Assembly: GCA_029582155.1 (NCBI GenBank) | Contig: CM055897.1 | Coordinates: 94,222,046-94,286,045, forward strand | Length of the DNA: 64,000 nucleotides | Source: Panopea generosa | Taxonomy: Eukaryota > Mollusca > Bivalvia > Adapedonta > Hiatellidae | Direction of reading: 5' to 3' | Part shown: in pieces, positions 22,085 through 37,000 of the stretch | Numbering within the stretch: position 1 is the stretch's first letter | Layout: every line of letters starts with the position of its first letter | Translations under genes and position numbers: made by a program | The notes under the pieces: generated by a model | The model's database searches: none | Seen by the model: the letters and a program-made list of their open reading frames with translations, nothing else | What the model was told of the DNA's origin: nothing

Positions 22085-25000
22085 CTGAAATATCATGTAT
22101 ATGAACAATTAACAATCTGTGATACTAAAATATCATGTATATGAACAATTAACACTCTGTGATGTGATGCTGAAATATCATGTATATGAACAATAAACAA
22201 TCTGTGATACTGAAATATCATGTTTATAAACAATTAACACTCTGTGATACTGAAATATCATGCATATAAATAATAAACAACCTGTGATACTGAAATATCA
22301 TGCATTTAAACAATCTGTGGTACTGAAACTGAAATATCATGCATATAAACAATAAACAACCTGTGATACTGAAATAGCATGCATTTAAACAATCTGTGAT
22401 ACTGAAAATGAAATAGCATGCATATAAACAATATGTGATACTGAAATATCATGTATATAAACAATAAACAATTCGTGATACTGAAATATCATGAATATAA
22501 ACAATAAACAATCTGCGATACTGAAATGCATATAAACAATATGTGTTAATGAAATATCAAGTATATAAACAATCAGCAATCAGGGATACTGAAATATCAT
22601 GTATATAAACAATCAGCAATCAGTGATACTGAAATATCATGTTTATAAACAATTAACACTCTGTGATACTGAAATATCATGCATATAAACAATAAACAAC
22701 CTGTGATACTGAAATATCATGCATTTAAACAATCTGTGATACTGAAACTGAAATATCATGCATATAAACAATAAACAACCTGTGATACTGAAATAGCATG
22801 CATATAAACAATAAACAACCTGTGATACTGAAATATCATGCATTTAAACAATATGTGATACTGAAACTGAAATAGCATGCATATAAACAATATGTGATAC
22901 TGAAATATCATGTATATAAACAATAAACAATTCGTGATACTGAAATATCATGAATATAAACAATAAACAATCTGTGATACTGAAATGCATATAAACAGTA
23001 TGTGATAATGAAATATCATGTATATAGACAATCAGCAATCAGTGATACTGAAATATCATGTATATAAACAATAAACAATCTGCGATACTGAAATATGCAT
23101 ATATACAATAAACTATCTGTGATTCTTAAATATGCATATATACAATAAACAATATGTGATACTGAAATATCATGCATATAAACAATATGCGATACTGAAA
23201 TATGCATATAAACAATAAACAATATGTGATACTGAAATATCATGCATATAAACAATCTGTGATATTTAAATATGCATATAAACAATAAATAATCTGTGAT
23301 CCTGAAATATCATGTTTATAAACAATAAACAATCTGTGATACTGAAATATCATGTATATCAACAGTTAGCAATCTGTGATACTGAAATACCATGTATAAA
23401 CATACGGCAATCTGTGACACTGAAATATCATGTATATACATCAGCAATCTGTGACACTGAAATATCATGTATAAACATTCAGCAATCTGTGACACTGAAA
23501 TATCATTTATAAATATTCAGCAATCTGTGACACTGAAATATCATGTATAAACATTCAGCAATCTGTGACACTGAAAAATCATATATAAACATTCAGCAAT
23601 CTGTGACACTGAATATCATGTATAAACATTCAGCAATATCATGTATAAATATCAGCAATCAGTGACAATGATATATCATGTATAAACATCAGCAATCAGT
23701 GACACTGAATATCATGTATAAACATTCAGCAATCTGTGAAACTGAAATATCATGTATAAACTTCAGCAATCTGTGACACTGAAATATCATGTATATACAC
23801 CAGCAATATGTGACACTGAAATGTCATTAATAAACATTAGCAATCTGTGACACTGAAATATCATGTATAAATATCAGCAATCTGTGACACTGAAATATCA
23901 CGTATAAACATTCAGCAATCTGTGACACTGAAATATCATGTATATACATCAGCAATATGTGACACTGAAATATCATGTATAAACATTCAGCAATCTGTGA
24001 CACTTAAATACCATGTATATACATCAGCAATATGTGACACTGAAATATCATGTATAAACATTCAGCAATCTGTGATATTGTAATATCATGTATAAACATT
24101 CAGCAATCTGTGATATTGTAATATCATGTATAAACATTCAGCAATCTGTGATATTGTAATATCATGTATAAACATTCAGCAATATGTGACATTGAAATAT
24201 CATGTATAAACATTAGCAATCTGTGACACTTATATATCATGTATAAACATTAGCAATTTGTGACACTGACATATCATGTATAAACATTCAGCGATCTGTG
24301 AGACTGAAATACCATGTATATACATCAGCAATATGTGACACTGAAATGTCATGTATAAACATTAGCAATTTGTGACACCAATATATCATGTATAAACATT
24401 CATCTATCTGTGACACTGAAATACCATGTATATACATCAGCAATATGTAACACTGATATATCATGGATAAACATTAGCAATCTGTGACACTGATATATCA
24501 TGTATAAACATCAGCAATCTGTGACACTGAAATATTATGTATAAACATCAGCAACCTGTGACACTGAACTATCATGTATAAACATTCAGCAGTCTGTGAC
24601 ACTGAAATATCATGTATAAATATCAGCAATCGGTGACAATGAAATATTATGTATAAACATCAGAAATCTGTGACACTGAATATCATGTATAAACATTCAG
24701 CAATCTGTGACACTGAAATATCATGTATAAACATCAGCAATCTGTGACACCGATATATCATGTATAAACATTCAGCAATCTGTGACACTGAAATATCATG
24801 TATAAACATCAGCAATCTGTGACACTGATATATCATGTATAAACATTCAGCAATCTGTGACACTGAAATATCATGTATAAATATCAGCAATCGGTGACAA
24901 TGAAATATTATGTATAAACATCAGAAATCTGTGACACTGAATATCATGTATAAACATTCAGCAATCTGTGACACTGAAATATCATGTATAAACATCAGCA

Positions 25001-28000
25001 ATCTGTGACACCGATATATCATGTATAAACATTCAGCAATCTGTGACACTGAAATATCATGTATAAACATCAGCAATCTGTGACACTGATATATCATGTA
25101 TAAACATTCAGCAATCTGTGACACCGATATATCATGTATAAACATTAGCAATCTGTGATACTGACATATCATGTATAAACATTCAGCAATCTGTGACACT
25201 GAAATATCATGTATAAACATCAGCAACCTGTGACACTGATATATCATGTATAAACATTCAGCAATCTGTGACACCGATATATCATGTATAAACATTAGCA
25301 ATCTGTGATACTGACATATCATGTATAAACATTCAGCAATCTGTGACACTGAAATATCATGTATAAACATCAGCAACCTGTGACACTGATATATCATGTA
25401 TAAACATTCAGCAATCTGTGACACCGATATATCATGTATAAACATTAGCAATCTGTGATACTGACATATCATGTATAAACATTCAGCAATCTGTGACACT
25501 GATATATCATGTATAAACATTCAGCAATCTGTGATATTGACATATCATGTATATACATCAGCAATCTGTGATACTGACATATCATGTATAAACATCACCA
25601 ATCTGTGATACTGACATATCATGTATAAACATTCAGCAATCTGTGATACTGACATATCATGTATAAACATTCAGCAATCTGTGACACTGAAATATCATGT
25701 ATAAACATTAGCAATCTGTGACACTGAAATATCATGTATAAACATTAGCAATCTGTGACACTGAAATATCATGTATAAACATTAGCAATCTGTGACACTG
25801 AAATATCATGTATAAACATTAGCAATCTGTGATACTGACATATCATGTATAAACATTCAGCAATCTGTGACACTGAAATATCATGTATAAACATTAGCAA
25901 TCTGTGATACTGACATATCATGTTTAAACATTCAGCAATCTGTGACACTGAAATATCATGTATAAACATTAGCAATCTGTGATACTGACATATCATGTAT
26001 AAACATTCAGCAATCTGTGACACTGAAATATCATGTATAAACATTAGCAATCTGTGACACTGAACTATCATGTATAAACATCAGCAATCTGTGATACTGA
26101 CATATCATGTATATACATCAGCAATCTCTGATACTGACATATCATGTATAAACATCACCAATCTGTGATACTGACATATCATGTATAAACATCAGCAATC
26201 TGTGATACTGACATATCATGTATAAACATTATCAATCTGTGACACTGGAATATCATGTTTAAACATTATCAATCTGTGACACTGGAATATCATGTATAAA
26301 CATTATCAATCTGTGACACTGGAATATCATGTTTAAACATTATCAATCTGTGACACTGGAATATCATGTTTAAACATTATCAATCTGTGACACTGAAATA
26401 TCATGATTAAACATTAGCAATCTGTGACACTGAAATATCATGCATATAAACAATCTGTAAACATAATCGCCTAAATAGCATGTACTAGTTTATGAACATA
26501 TAAACATTAAGCTATTTGAGACCCTGAAATAATATACATATGAACAGCACATGTCAAACATCTAAGCTCAACACCTTGTACTACAAACTTTAAACAGCTA
26601 AAAAAAGGGCCATAACTCTGTAAAAATGCAACCCAGAATTATTGCTCTCATCTCTTTGCATTCCAATGATGATGCTGAACACACATGAAGTTTCATTTAT
26701 ATCAAATGAGAGGTTGCATAAATATCTTACTTGATGAAAAAATTTAAACTGAAAAATTAAGTCCAAAAAGGGCCATTTCTCTGCCAAAATGCAACCCAGA
26801 GTTAATGTTCATGTCTCTGTGTGTTCCATTGATGATACTGAACACACATGTGAAGTTTCATTTATATCAAATGAGTGGTTGTATAGATATCTTACCTGTT
26901 AAAAAACTTTAACCTGAAAAATTAAGCCCAAAAAAGGGCCATAACTCTGCCAAAATGCAACTAAGAGTTAATGAAAAACTGGCACCAATGCCGAGGCAAG
27001 TACAGTAGCCCCCCTATTGTATGATTAGTCGTGCTAATAAATCATTGCTTTGAAAATTACACAATATTCTCATGTATGGAATAACAGCATATGTCAGATT
27101 ATGTGCAAATGTCATTTTAAATTTCAATGTAATCAACATACATTTGAAAGGTATGCGCACTTATAAATGTTAAGATGTTGGGTGAGTTTCTTGAACTTAA
27201 ACGGGATCTTCTGTAAGGCAACTGTGTCTTCACTGGATTAAGCTGTGAAACAGCCTAGCTTGAAACTATGTTAAACATTTTGTTCAAACTATATATATAT
27301 AAATTTTCCTCAGGCTTCTTGCCTCATGATAAGTAAACTTCAAACAAAATAAAGATAATAAAATGATTCTAATATTTTAGAAATCATACAGACAAATGAT
27401 CATACCAATCAACTATAAACAGTATAATTTTTCAAACCCTGTACAGTTGAACTAACTGTTGTTATTCACTATTTTAATAATGAGACCAGCTGTTCAGACA
27501 ACATGTCTGGACAGCATATGTTTGAGACTTGTTTCACCAAAACTGTATGTCTGGAACACTGCTCAGTTCCAGCATAAAAGTACACCTATATATTTGGTGA
27601 CTGTTTCAAACCTAAGTCTTCAAACTAACCTAAAGCGCATGAAATAAAACCAAGTTTCAGCATGAAAATAAAGTTATTGTTTGAGAACAGTTTCAAACTA
27701 ATAACAAAATTGTATGTTTGGAACAATGCTCAGTTCCAGCATAAATATACACTTATATGTTTAGAGACTGTTCCAAACCTATGTCTTCGAACTAAGATAA
27801 AAATCCAGTTCCAGCACAAAACTAACCTGTTATGTTTGAGAATGCTTTCAAACTAAAAGTATCAGACTAAATTAGTGTGCATGAAACAATCCCCAGTTCC
27901 AGCACAATAATTATTCCTATGGGTTTCAAACACAAGCCTTCCCAAAGCCTGTCACTAGAAAGAATCTTTGTCGCAGTGCACTCTCCCACAACACAATTAA

Positions 28001-31000
28001 GCTCTTCCGAGGTTTCAAGTACACTTTGACCGTGATAATCTCAAGCAGACTTCCTACAACTTGCATCAAAAGAAACTAGCTAACTATGATATTGCTTTAT
28101 TATGAAGCAGTCATCTGTCCTTCCTGAACCATAAAAACTCTGACTCTATATTCAGGAAAACACTTATTTAAAAATGGTGTCCAATTCATGATTAATATTT
28201 CAATCATTGATTATAATTGTATCATTCATTTCTTCTATGATGAATTATCTTTTAAAACTTAAATCTGGTGTAATATTGTAAAATAATAGCGAAAAAAAAA
28301 GTTTATTACCTCTTCTTATAATAATTGCTATATACAGACATTTATGCTATAAAACAAGGACATTATTTTGACAATAAATAACAAGTGTGAATTTGAAAAG
28401 TGAAACAAGAGTTGTCAGAAGACAATAAAGCTCGCCGATGGGATAAAACTCACCACCAATGCAAAGATTGAGATTGGAGGCAAACGCCAAAACTTAAACG
28501 CATCTAAACGCAAAAGTTTAACCTGGGTGTGTACAGACAAAAAATTATGTCTTAAAGGGCCATTACTCTGCCAAAATGCAATCCAAAGTTATGGTTCTTG
28601 TCTCTGTGTGTTTAAATGATGATGGTGAACACACATACGAAGTTTCATTCATATCCAATGAGTGGTTGCATAGATATCTACGTGATAAAAAATTTTAACC
28701 TGAAAAATTAAGTCGAAAAAAGGGCCATAACTGTGCCAAAATGCAACCCAGAGCTATGTGTTTTGTCTCTGTGTGTTTAAATGATGATGGTGAACACACA
28801 TGCAAAGTTTCATTCATATCCTATGAGTGCTTGCATAGATATCTTACCTGATAAAAAACTTTAACCTGAAAAATTAATTAAAAAAAGGGCCATAACTGTG
28901 TCAAAATGCAACCCAGTGTTATGGTTCTTGTTCCTGTGTGTTCCATTGATGATGATGAACACACATGTGAAAGTTCATTCACATCCAATGAGTGGTTTCA
29001 TAGAAATTTTAAACTTGAACGCAACTGAACTCAAAGTTTAACATGGGTGTCTAAGTCCAAAAAGGGCCATAACTGTGCCAAAAAGCAATCCAAAGTTATG
29101 GTTCTTGTCTCTGTGTGTTCCATTAATGATGGTGAACACACATGTGAAGTTTCATTCACATCCAATGAGTGGTTGCATAGATATCTTAAACTTAAACGCA
29201 ACTAAAGGCAAAGTTTTACCTGGGTGTCTAAGTCCCAAAAGGGCCATAACTGTGCCAAAATGCAATCCAGAGTTGTGGTTCTTGTTCCTGTGTGTTCCAT
29301 TGATGATGGTGAACAACCATGTGAAGTTTCATTCACATCCAATGAGTTGTTGCATAGATATCTTAAAACTTAAATGCACCTAAATGCAAAGTTTAACCTG
29401 GGTGTCTAAGTCCAAAAAGTGCCATAACTGTGCCAAAAAGCAATCCAGAGTTAATGTTCTTATCTCTGTGTGTTCCAATGATGATGGTAAACACACATGC
29501 AAAGTTTCATTGATATCTAATGAAAGGCTGCATAGATAACTGAAACTTAAACGCAAAAGTTTAACCTGGGTGTCTACAGATGACGCTGACGACGCCGACG
29601 ACGTTGAAGACGCTGGGGTCATGACAATAGCTCTCCTTGGACTTCGTCCTGGTGAGCTAAAAAATGGGAGATGTAACACCTAGAGTGGAAATGCAGAGTG
29701 AGATAAAAATTTGTGTTGGGTGTAGTATGAACTCCCAGGATATTCTGGTGCTTATTTTGCATAACTCTCCAACAGAAGACATATCATAGAGTCTTGTCCA
29801 CCAGGAGTACAAACATATTTCCTTTTGGTGAGATGAGAGTAACTGACTTGAAGCGATCTGGACAACCGAAATCTGATGTCAAAGCTGGCATCACAGAGCT
29901 TATTTAACAATACTGCTGACAATCAGTGCAGGCTATAAGAGATTTATTTGGAGTAGCAAAATTACCTGTGTATCAGCCATTAAAAAAGTGATTAGATATG
30001 AGCAAGGTAGCTGCAAGATGGGTCCTATGCCTATTAAAGGAACACAACAGAGAGCAGTGTGTCCATGCATCTGTAGCCATTATTGAATGTGATAGGGAAA
30101 CTTTCTTGAGCCACATTATCACAATTGATAAGGATGCAATATGGTAGGGAACACAAACATTTTATCTACCGCCAGAATAACACTTCTGAACGCCCTGCTG
30201 GGGACATGCTGATGACGATCAATTTCTTAGGGCTTGAATGCCACAAGCATGCACCCCACAGAGCAGTCCTTGTCCTGTACGACTGTGCATTTTTGCGTCA
30301 AGTCTATAATCTTCATGGAAAGTGCTTTCTAATCCCCCATGATATGTGCCTTAGCATATAGTTCTTCGAAAAAGAATGATTTTCATTTAAACCTAAACAA
30401 TCTGTTTTCAATGTACAATCACTGAAAGACCATGTACATAAACAATCTGTTTTCAATGTACAATCACTGAAAGACAATGTACATGAACAATCTGTTTTCA
30501 CTGTACAACCACTGAAAGACCATGTACATAAACAATCTGTTTTCACTGTACAACCACTGAAAGACCATGTACATGAACAATCTGTTTTCACTGTACAATC
30601 ACTGAAATACCATGTACATGAACAATCTGTTTTTGCTGTACAATCACTGAAATAGCATGTACATGAACAATCTGTTTCCATCGTACAATTACTGAAATAT
30701 CATGTACATAAACAATCTGTTTTCACTGTACAATCACTGAAATGTCATGTACATGAACAATCTGTTTCCATCGTACAATTACTGAAATATCATGTACATA
30801 AACAATCTATTTTCAATATACAATCACTGAAAAATCATGTACATAAACAACTTGTTTTTACTGTACAACAACTGAAAGACCATGTACATAAACAATCTGT
30901 TTTCACTGTACAACCACTGAAAGACCATGTACATAAACAATCTGTTTTCACTGTACAATCACTGAAATACCATGTACATGAACAATCTGTTTTTGCTGTA

Positions 31001-34000
31001 CAATCACTGAAATAGCAAGTACATGAACAATCTGTTTCCATCGTACACTTACTGAAATATCATGTACATAAACAATCTGTTTTCACTGTACAATCACTGA
31101 AATGTCATGTACATGAACAATCTGTTTCCATCGTACAATTACTGAAATATCATGTACATTAACAATCTATTTTCAATATACAATCACTGAAAAATCATGT
31201 ACATAAACAACTTGTTTTCACTGCACAAATACTGAAATATAATGTACATTAACAATCTATTTTCACCATACAAATACTGAAATGTCATGTAAATAAACAA
31301 TCTATTTTCACTGCACAATCACTGAAATACCATGTATATGAACAATCTGTTTTTGCTGTACAATCACTGAAATAGCATGTACATGAACAATCTGTTTCCA
31401 TCGTACAATTACTGAAATATCATGTACATAAACAATCTGTTTTCACTGTACAATCACTGAAATGTCATGTACATGAACATTCTTTTTTCAATATACAATC
31501 ATTGAAAAATCATGTACATAAACAAAAATACTGAAATATAATGTACATTAACAATCTATTTTCACCGTACAAATACTGAAATGTCATGTACCTAAACAAT
31601 CTGTTTTCACTGCACAATTACTGAAATATAATGTACATTAACAATCTATTTTCACCGTACAAATACTGAAATGTCATGTACCTAAACAATCTGTTTTCAC
31701 TGCACAATTACTGAAATATCATGTACATTAACAATCTATTTTCACCATACAAATACTGAAATGTAATGTACATAAACAATCTGTTTTCACTGCACAATTA
31801 CTGAAATGTCATGGACCTAAACAATCTGTTTTCACTGAACAAATACTGAAATATAATGTACATTAACAATCTATTTTCACCATACAAATACTGAAATGTC
31901 ATGTACATAAACAATCTGTTTTCACTGCACAAATACTGAAATGTCATGTACCTAAACAATCTGTTTTCACTGCACAATTACTGAAATGTCATGTACCTAA
32001 ACAATCTGTTTTCACTGCACAAATACTGAAATATAATGTACATTAACAATCTATTTTCACCATACAAATACTGAAATGTCATTTACATAAACAATCTGTT
32101 TTCACTGCACAATTACTGAAATATCATGTACCTAAACAATCTGTTTTCACTGCACAAATACTGAAATATAATGTACATTAACAAACTATTTTCACCGTAC
32201 AAATACTGAAATATCATGTACATAAACAATCTGTTTTCACTGCACAATCACTGAAATACCATGTACATGAACAGTCTGTTTTCACCGTACAAATACTGAA
32301 ATGTCATGTACATAAACAATCTGTTTTCACCATACAAATACTGAAATATAATGTACATAAACAATCTATTTTCACCATACAAATACTGAAATATAATGTA
32401 TATTAACAATCTATTTTCACCGTACAAATACTGAAATATCATGTACATAAACAATCTGTTTTCACTGCACAATCACTGAAATACCATGTACATGAACAGT
32501 CTGTTTTCACCGTACAAATACTGAAATGTCATGTACATAAACAATCTGTTTTCACTGCACAATCACTGAAATATCATGTACATAAACAATCTGGTTTCAT
32601 TGCACAATCACTGAAATATAATATATATATATATATATATAAACAATCTGGTTTCACTGCAAAATCACTGAAATACCATGTACATAAGCAATCTGATTTC
32701 CAATGCACAATCACTGAAATATCATGTACATGAACAATTTGTTTTCAACATACAATCATTGAAATATCACATATAAAAACAGTCTGTAATCTGTAAAATG
32801 GATTCATTCATATAAACAATCTGTTTTAATTTCATGTTAACAAGCTGTTTTAACTTAACAATCACAGGAATGTCATTCAAATTCCTTTGTTACAGATATG
32901 ATATAATGAATCGAGCACTTAGTCACTGATATGATATAATGAATAAAGCACTTTGTCATTGATATGATATAATGAATCAAGCACTTTGTCACTGATATGA
33001 TATAATGAATCAAGCACTTTGTCACTGATCTGATACAATGAATCAAGCACTTTGTCACTGATCTGATATAATGAATCAATTTCCTTTGTGACTCATATGA
33101 TATAATGAATCAAGTAGTTTGTCACTGATATGATATAATGAAGCAAGCACTTGGTAACTAATATGATATAATGAATCAAGCACTTTATCACTGATATGAT
33201 TTAATGAATCAAGCACTTTGTCACTGATATGATACAATGAATCAAGCACTTTATCACTGATATGATATAATGAATCAAGCACTTTGTCACTGATATGATA
33301 TAATGAATCAAGCACTTTATCACTGATATGATATAATGCATCAAGCACTTTGTCACTGATATGATATAATGAATCAAGCATTTTATCACTGATATGATAT
33401 AATGCATCAAGCACTTTGTGACTGATATGATATAATGAATCAAGCACTTTATCACTGATATGATATAATGCATCAAGCACTTTGTGACTGATATGATATA
33501 ATGAATAAAGCATTTTATCACTGATATGATATAATGCATCAAGCACTTTGTGACTGATATGATATAATGAATCAAGCACTTTATCACTGATATGATATAA
33601 TGAATCAAGCACTTTATCACTGATATGATATAATGCATCAAGCACTTTGTGACTGATATGATATAATGAATCAAGCACTTTATCACTGATATGATATAAT
33701 GAATCAAGTACTTAGTCACATGAACATTATAAAATCAATAACTTTTAAGAATTTTGATTCAGATTGGTGCAAATTTCTTGATCACCATAAAAAATGATAA
33801 AATTATAATAAACAAGATCTGTCAAAGAATAGTCGGGTTACTGTGAATCTCTATTCAGTTTAATCCTATTTATTTTACTTCAGTTGTGAAGCAAGTTCTA
33901 GATAAATCACGCTCAATGTCATCCCAGGCAGAATCACTACTAAGCGTATGCAAAAAAGTATCTTTCTCAAGGACACCACACAAAGCCATGGTGGAGGATC

Positions 34001-37000
34001 GAACCCACAACCTCAGATCATTGGTCCGATGCTCTAACACTTGACCACTCATTCCACTAAATCTCTATTACTGGTTGTACAGTAAATTACTATGACTTAC
34101 AATTCCACCAGATAAAGGGTGATAGAATTTTCAATCAATATTACTAATCAAGATTAATATACTTGTCATACCTGAAATACTTTCCAGACACATTGCTTAG
34201 TTCCTCTGCAACAGCACAGTATATAGAGGTTTGTGCCCCTTCCATAGCAGTTTTTGCAACAATTCCTTTACATAGTATGAGACATTTTATTAAAGCACAC
34301 TGCCATCGAGGCAAGCCAATATGCCTGTGTCTAGCAATTTCTGTATCCACAAGTCCGGGATGGACAGAGTAAGTTGTTACCATACTTCCTAAAAAAATAA
34401 AGTACATGAACAATTAAAATGTTTATATTAAAAAACAATTTTGTATCGTGTTTCCCATGTTCCTGCAGGTTCATGCAAATAAACCCAACCAAACTCCCTC
34501 ACCATCACACACACATACACTTTTATGAAAGTTTTAAAAATATTTTTTATTTGTTTATGTAAAGAATTCAATTTTTTCAATTTTTTTTCTCAAATTTAGA
34601 TTAAACCCACTTACTGACCCATGTAAAATTCTTGGTTTCTTGGGGTATTGAAACAGAAATCAAAAGGTTTTGTAAGGCTACCTTCATTTTTCTTTCTTTT
34701 GGTTATACTTGTTTTTGTTTTTGACCTTTTACTATCATTCAATTTATGATTTCATTATCACCCGTTCAACAGCACAACAGTGTCTTCATGTTTTGTCTGA
34801 TTTTCATCATCAATCATTACACATGCAGCTACGAGTATTCTTAAAATTTTTCATTACCATCCAAGTATGTAATTTATTTAAAACACGTTTCTCTACATCA
34901 GGTGAGCAAACCAGAGCCTCTTGTTTTAACACTTATTGTTACATATAAATTTGTGAAAGGTCATTTATGCATTTATTAGAATTGACATATATGTACTTAC
35001 CTTGAATGCGTTTACTTAACTCGCGAGTAAAGAGAACAATTGCAAGTTTACTTTGAATATAAGCTGTCCATGGATTGTAGCTTTTCTCAGCATTGAGGTC
35101 ATCAAAGTTTATTTTTCCATCTACAAAACAGATCATAATAAACTAACATTTTTTTGTGCACTTGCATGCTAGATAGAAACACAGAAACATTAAAAGGAAT
35201 TATTCAAATACTTCTTACATGTGAGCATTTGTAGTGCTCTAGTCAAGGTGTGCTTTTCATTCATCTCTCCTATTACATGTGGGCATTTGTAGTGCTCTAG
35301 TCAAGGTGTGCTTTTCATTCATCTCTCCTATTACATGTGGGCATTTGTAGTGCTCTAGTCAAGGTTTGCTTTTCATTCATCTCACCTATTATATGTGAAC
35401 ATTTGTAGTGCTCTAGTCAAGGTGTGCTTTTCATTCATCTCACCTATTATATGTGAACATTTGTAGTGCTCTAGTCAAGGTGTGCTTTTCGATCATCTCT
35501 CCTATTACATGCGAGCATTTGTAGTACTCTAGTCAAGGTGTGCTTTTCATTCATCTCACCTATTACATATGGGCATATGTAGTGCTCTAGTCAAGGTGTG
35601 CTTTTCATTCATCTTTTCTATTACATGTGAACATTTAAGTGCTCTATTCAAGGTGTGCTTTTCATTCATCTCACCTATTACATGTGAGCATTTGTAGTGC
35701 TCTAGTCAAGGTGTGCTTTTCATTCATCTCTCTTATTACATGTAAATATTTGTAGTGCTATAGTCAAGGTGTGCTTTTCATTCATCTCTCCTATTATATG
35801 TTAACATTTGTAGTGCTATAGTCAAGGTGTGCTTTTCATTCATCTCACCTATTACATGTGAGCATTTGTAGTGCTCTAGTCAAGGTGTGCTTTTCATTCA
35901 TCTCTCCTATTACATGTGAGCATTTGTAGTACTCTAGTCAAGGTGTGCTATTCATTCATCTCTCCTATTACATGTGAACATTTGTAGTGCCCTAGTCAAG
36001 GTGTGCTTTTCATTCATCTCACCTATTACATGTGAACATTTGTAGTGCCCTAGTCAAGGTGTGCTTTTCATTCATATTTCCTATTACATGTGGACATTTG
36101 TAGTGCTCTAGTCAATGTGTGCTTTTCATTCATCTCTCCTATTACATGTGAACATTTGTAGTGCTCTAGTCAAGGTGTGCTTTTCATTCATCTCACCTAT
36201 TACATGTGAACATTTGTAGTGCTCTAGTCAAGGTGTGCTTTTCATTCATCTCACCTATTACATGTGAGCATTGGTAGTGCTCTAGTCAAGGTGTGTTTTC
36301 ATTCATCTCTCCTATTACATGTGGGCATTTGTAGTGCTCTAGTCAAAGTGTGCTTTTTGTTCATCTCTCCTATTACATGTGGGCATTTGTAGTGCTCTAG
36401 TCAAGGTGTGCTTTTCATTCATCTCTCCTATTACATGTGGGCATTTGTAGTGCTCTAGTTAAGGTGTGCTTGTCATTCATCTCACCTTTTACATGTGAGC
36501 ATTTGTAGTGCTCTAATCAAGGTGTGCTTTTCATTCATCTCTCCTATTACATGTGAACATTTGTAGTGCTCTAGTCAAGGTGTGCTTTTCATTCATATTT
36601 TCTATTACATGTGAACATTTGTAGTGCTCTAATCAAGGTGTGCTTTTCATTCATCTCACCTATTACATGTGAGCATTTGAAGTGTCCTAGTCAAGGCGTG
36701 CTTTTCATTCATCTCACCTATTACATGTGAGCATTTGTTGTGTTCTTAAAAATACCTGAATCAAATCTTTTGAAATTCTGTTACAATGTTTATAATGACA
36801 AAACACAGGCTAAGTTTGATTTTTGGGGTTGTGATTTTTGGCGGTGTAGAGCTGTGCCCCTTTAATTTGTGAAAAATCATAATTTCTGTCCGTCTGTCAC
36901 ACTTTTTTGGGTTTCCATGAAATAACTGAGTTATATTGGCATTATATATTAACATTCATGTGTTGGTAGTAGTAAAAAAATCTAATTCATTCATTACATG

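Noticed and set aside
22085-26450. A CRISPR-like array
   Set aside because: Units are contiguous and degenerate with no unique spacers, in a eukaryotic intron; it is a minisatellite.
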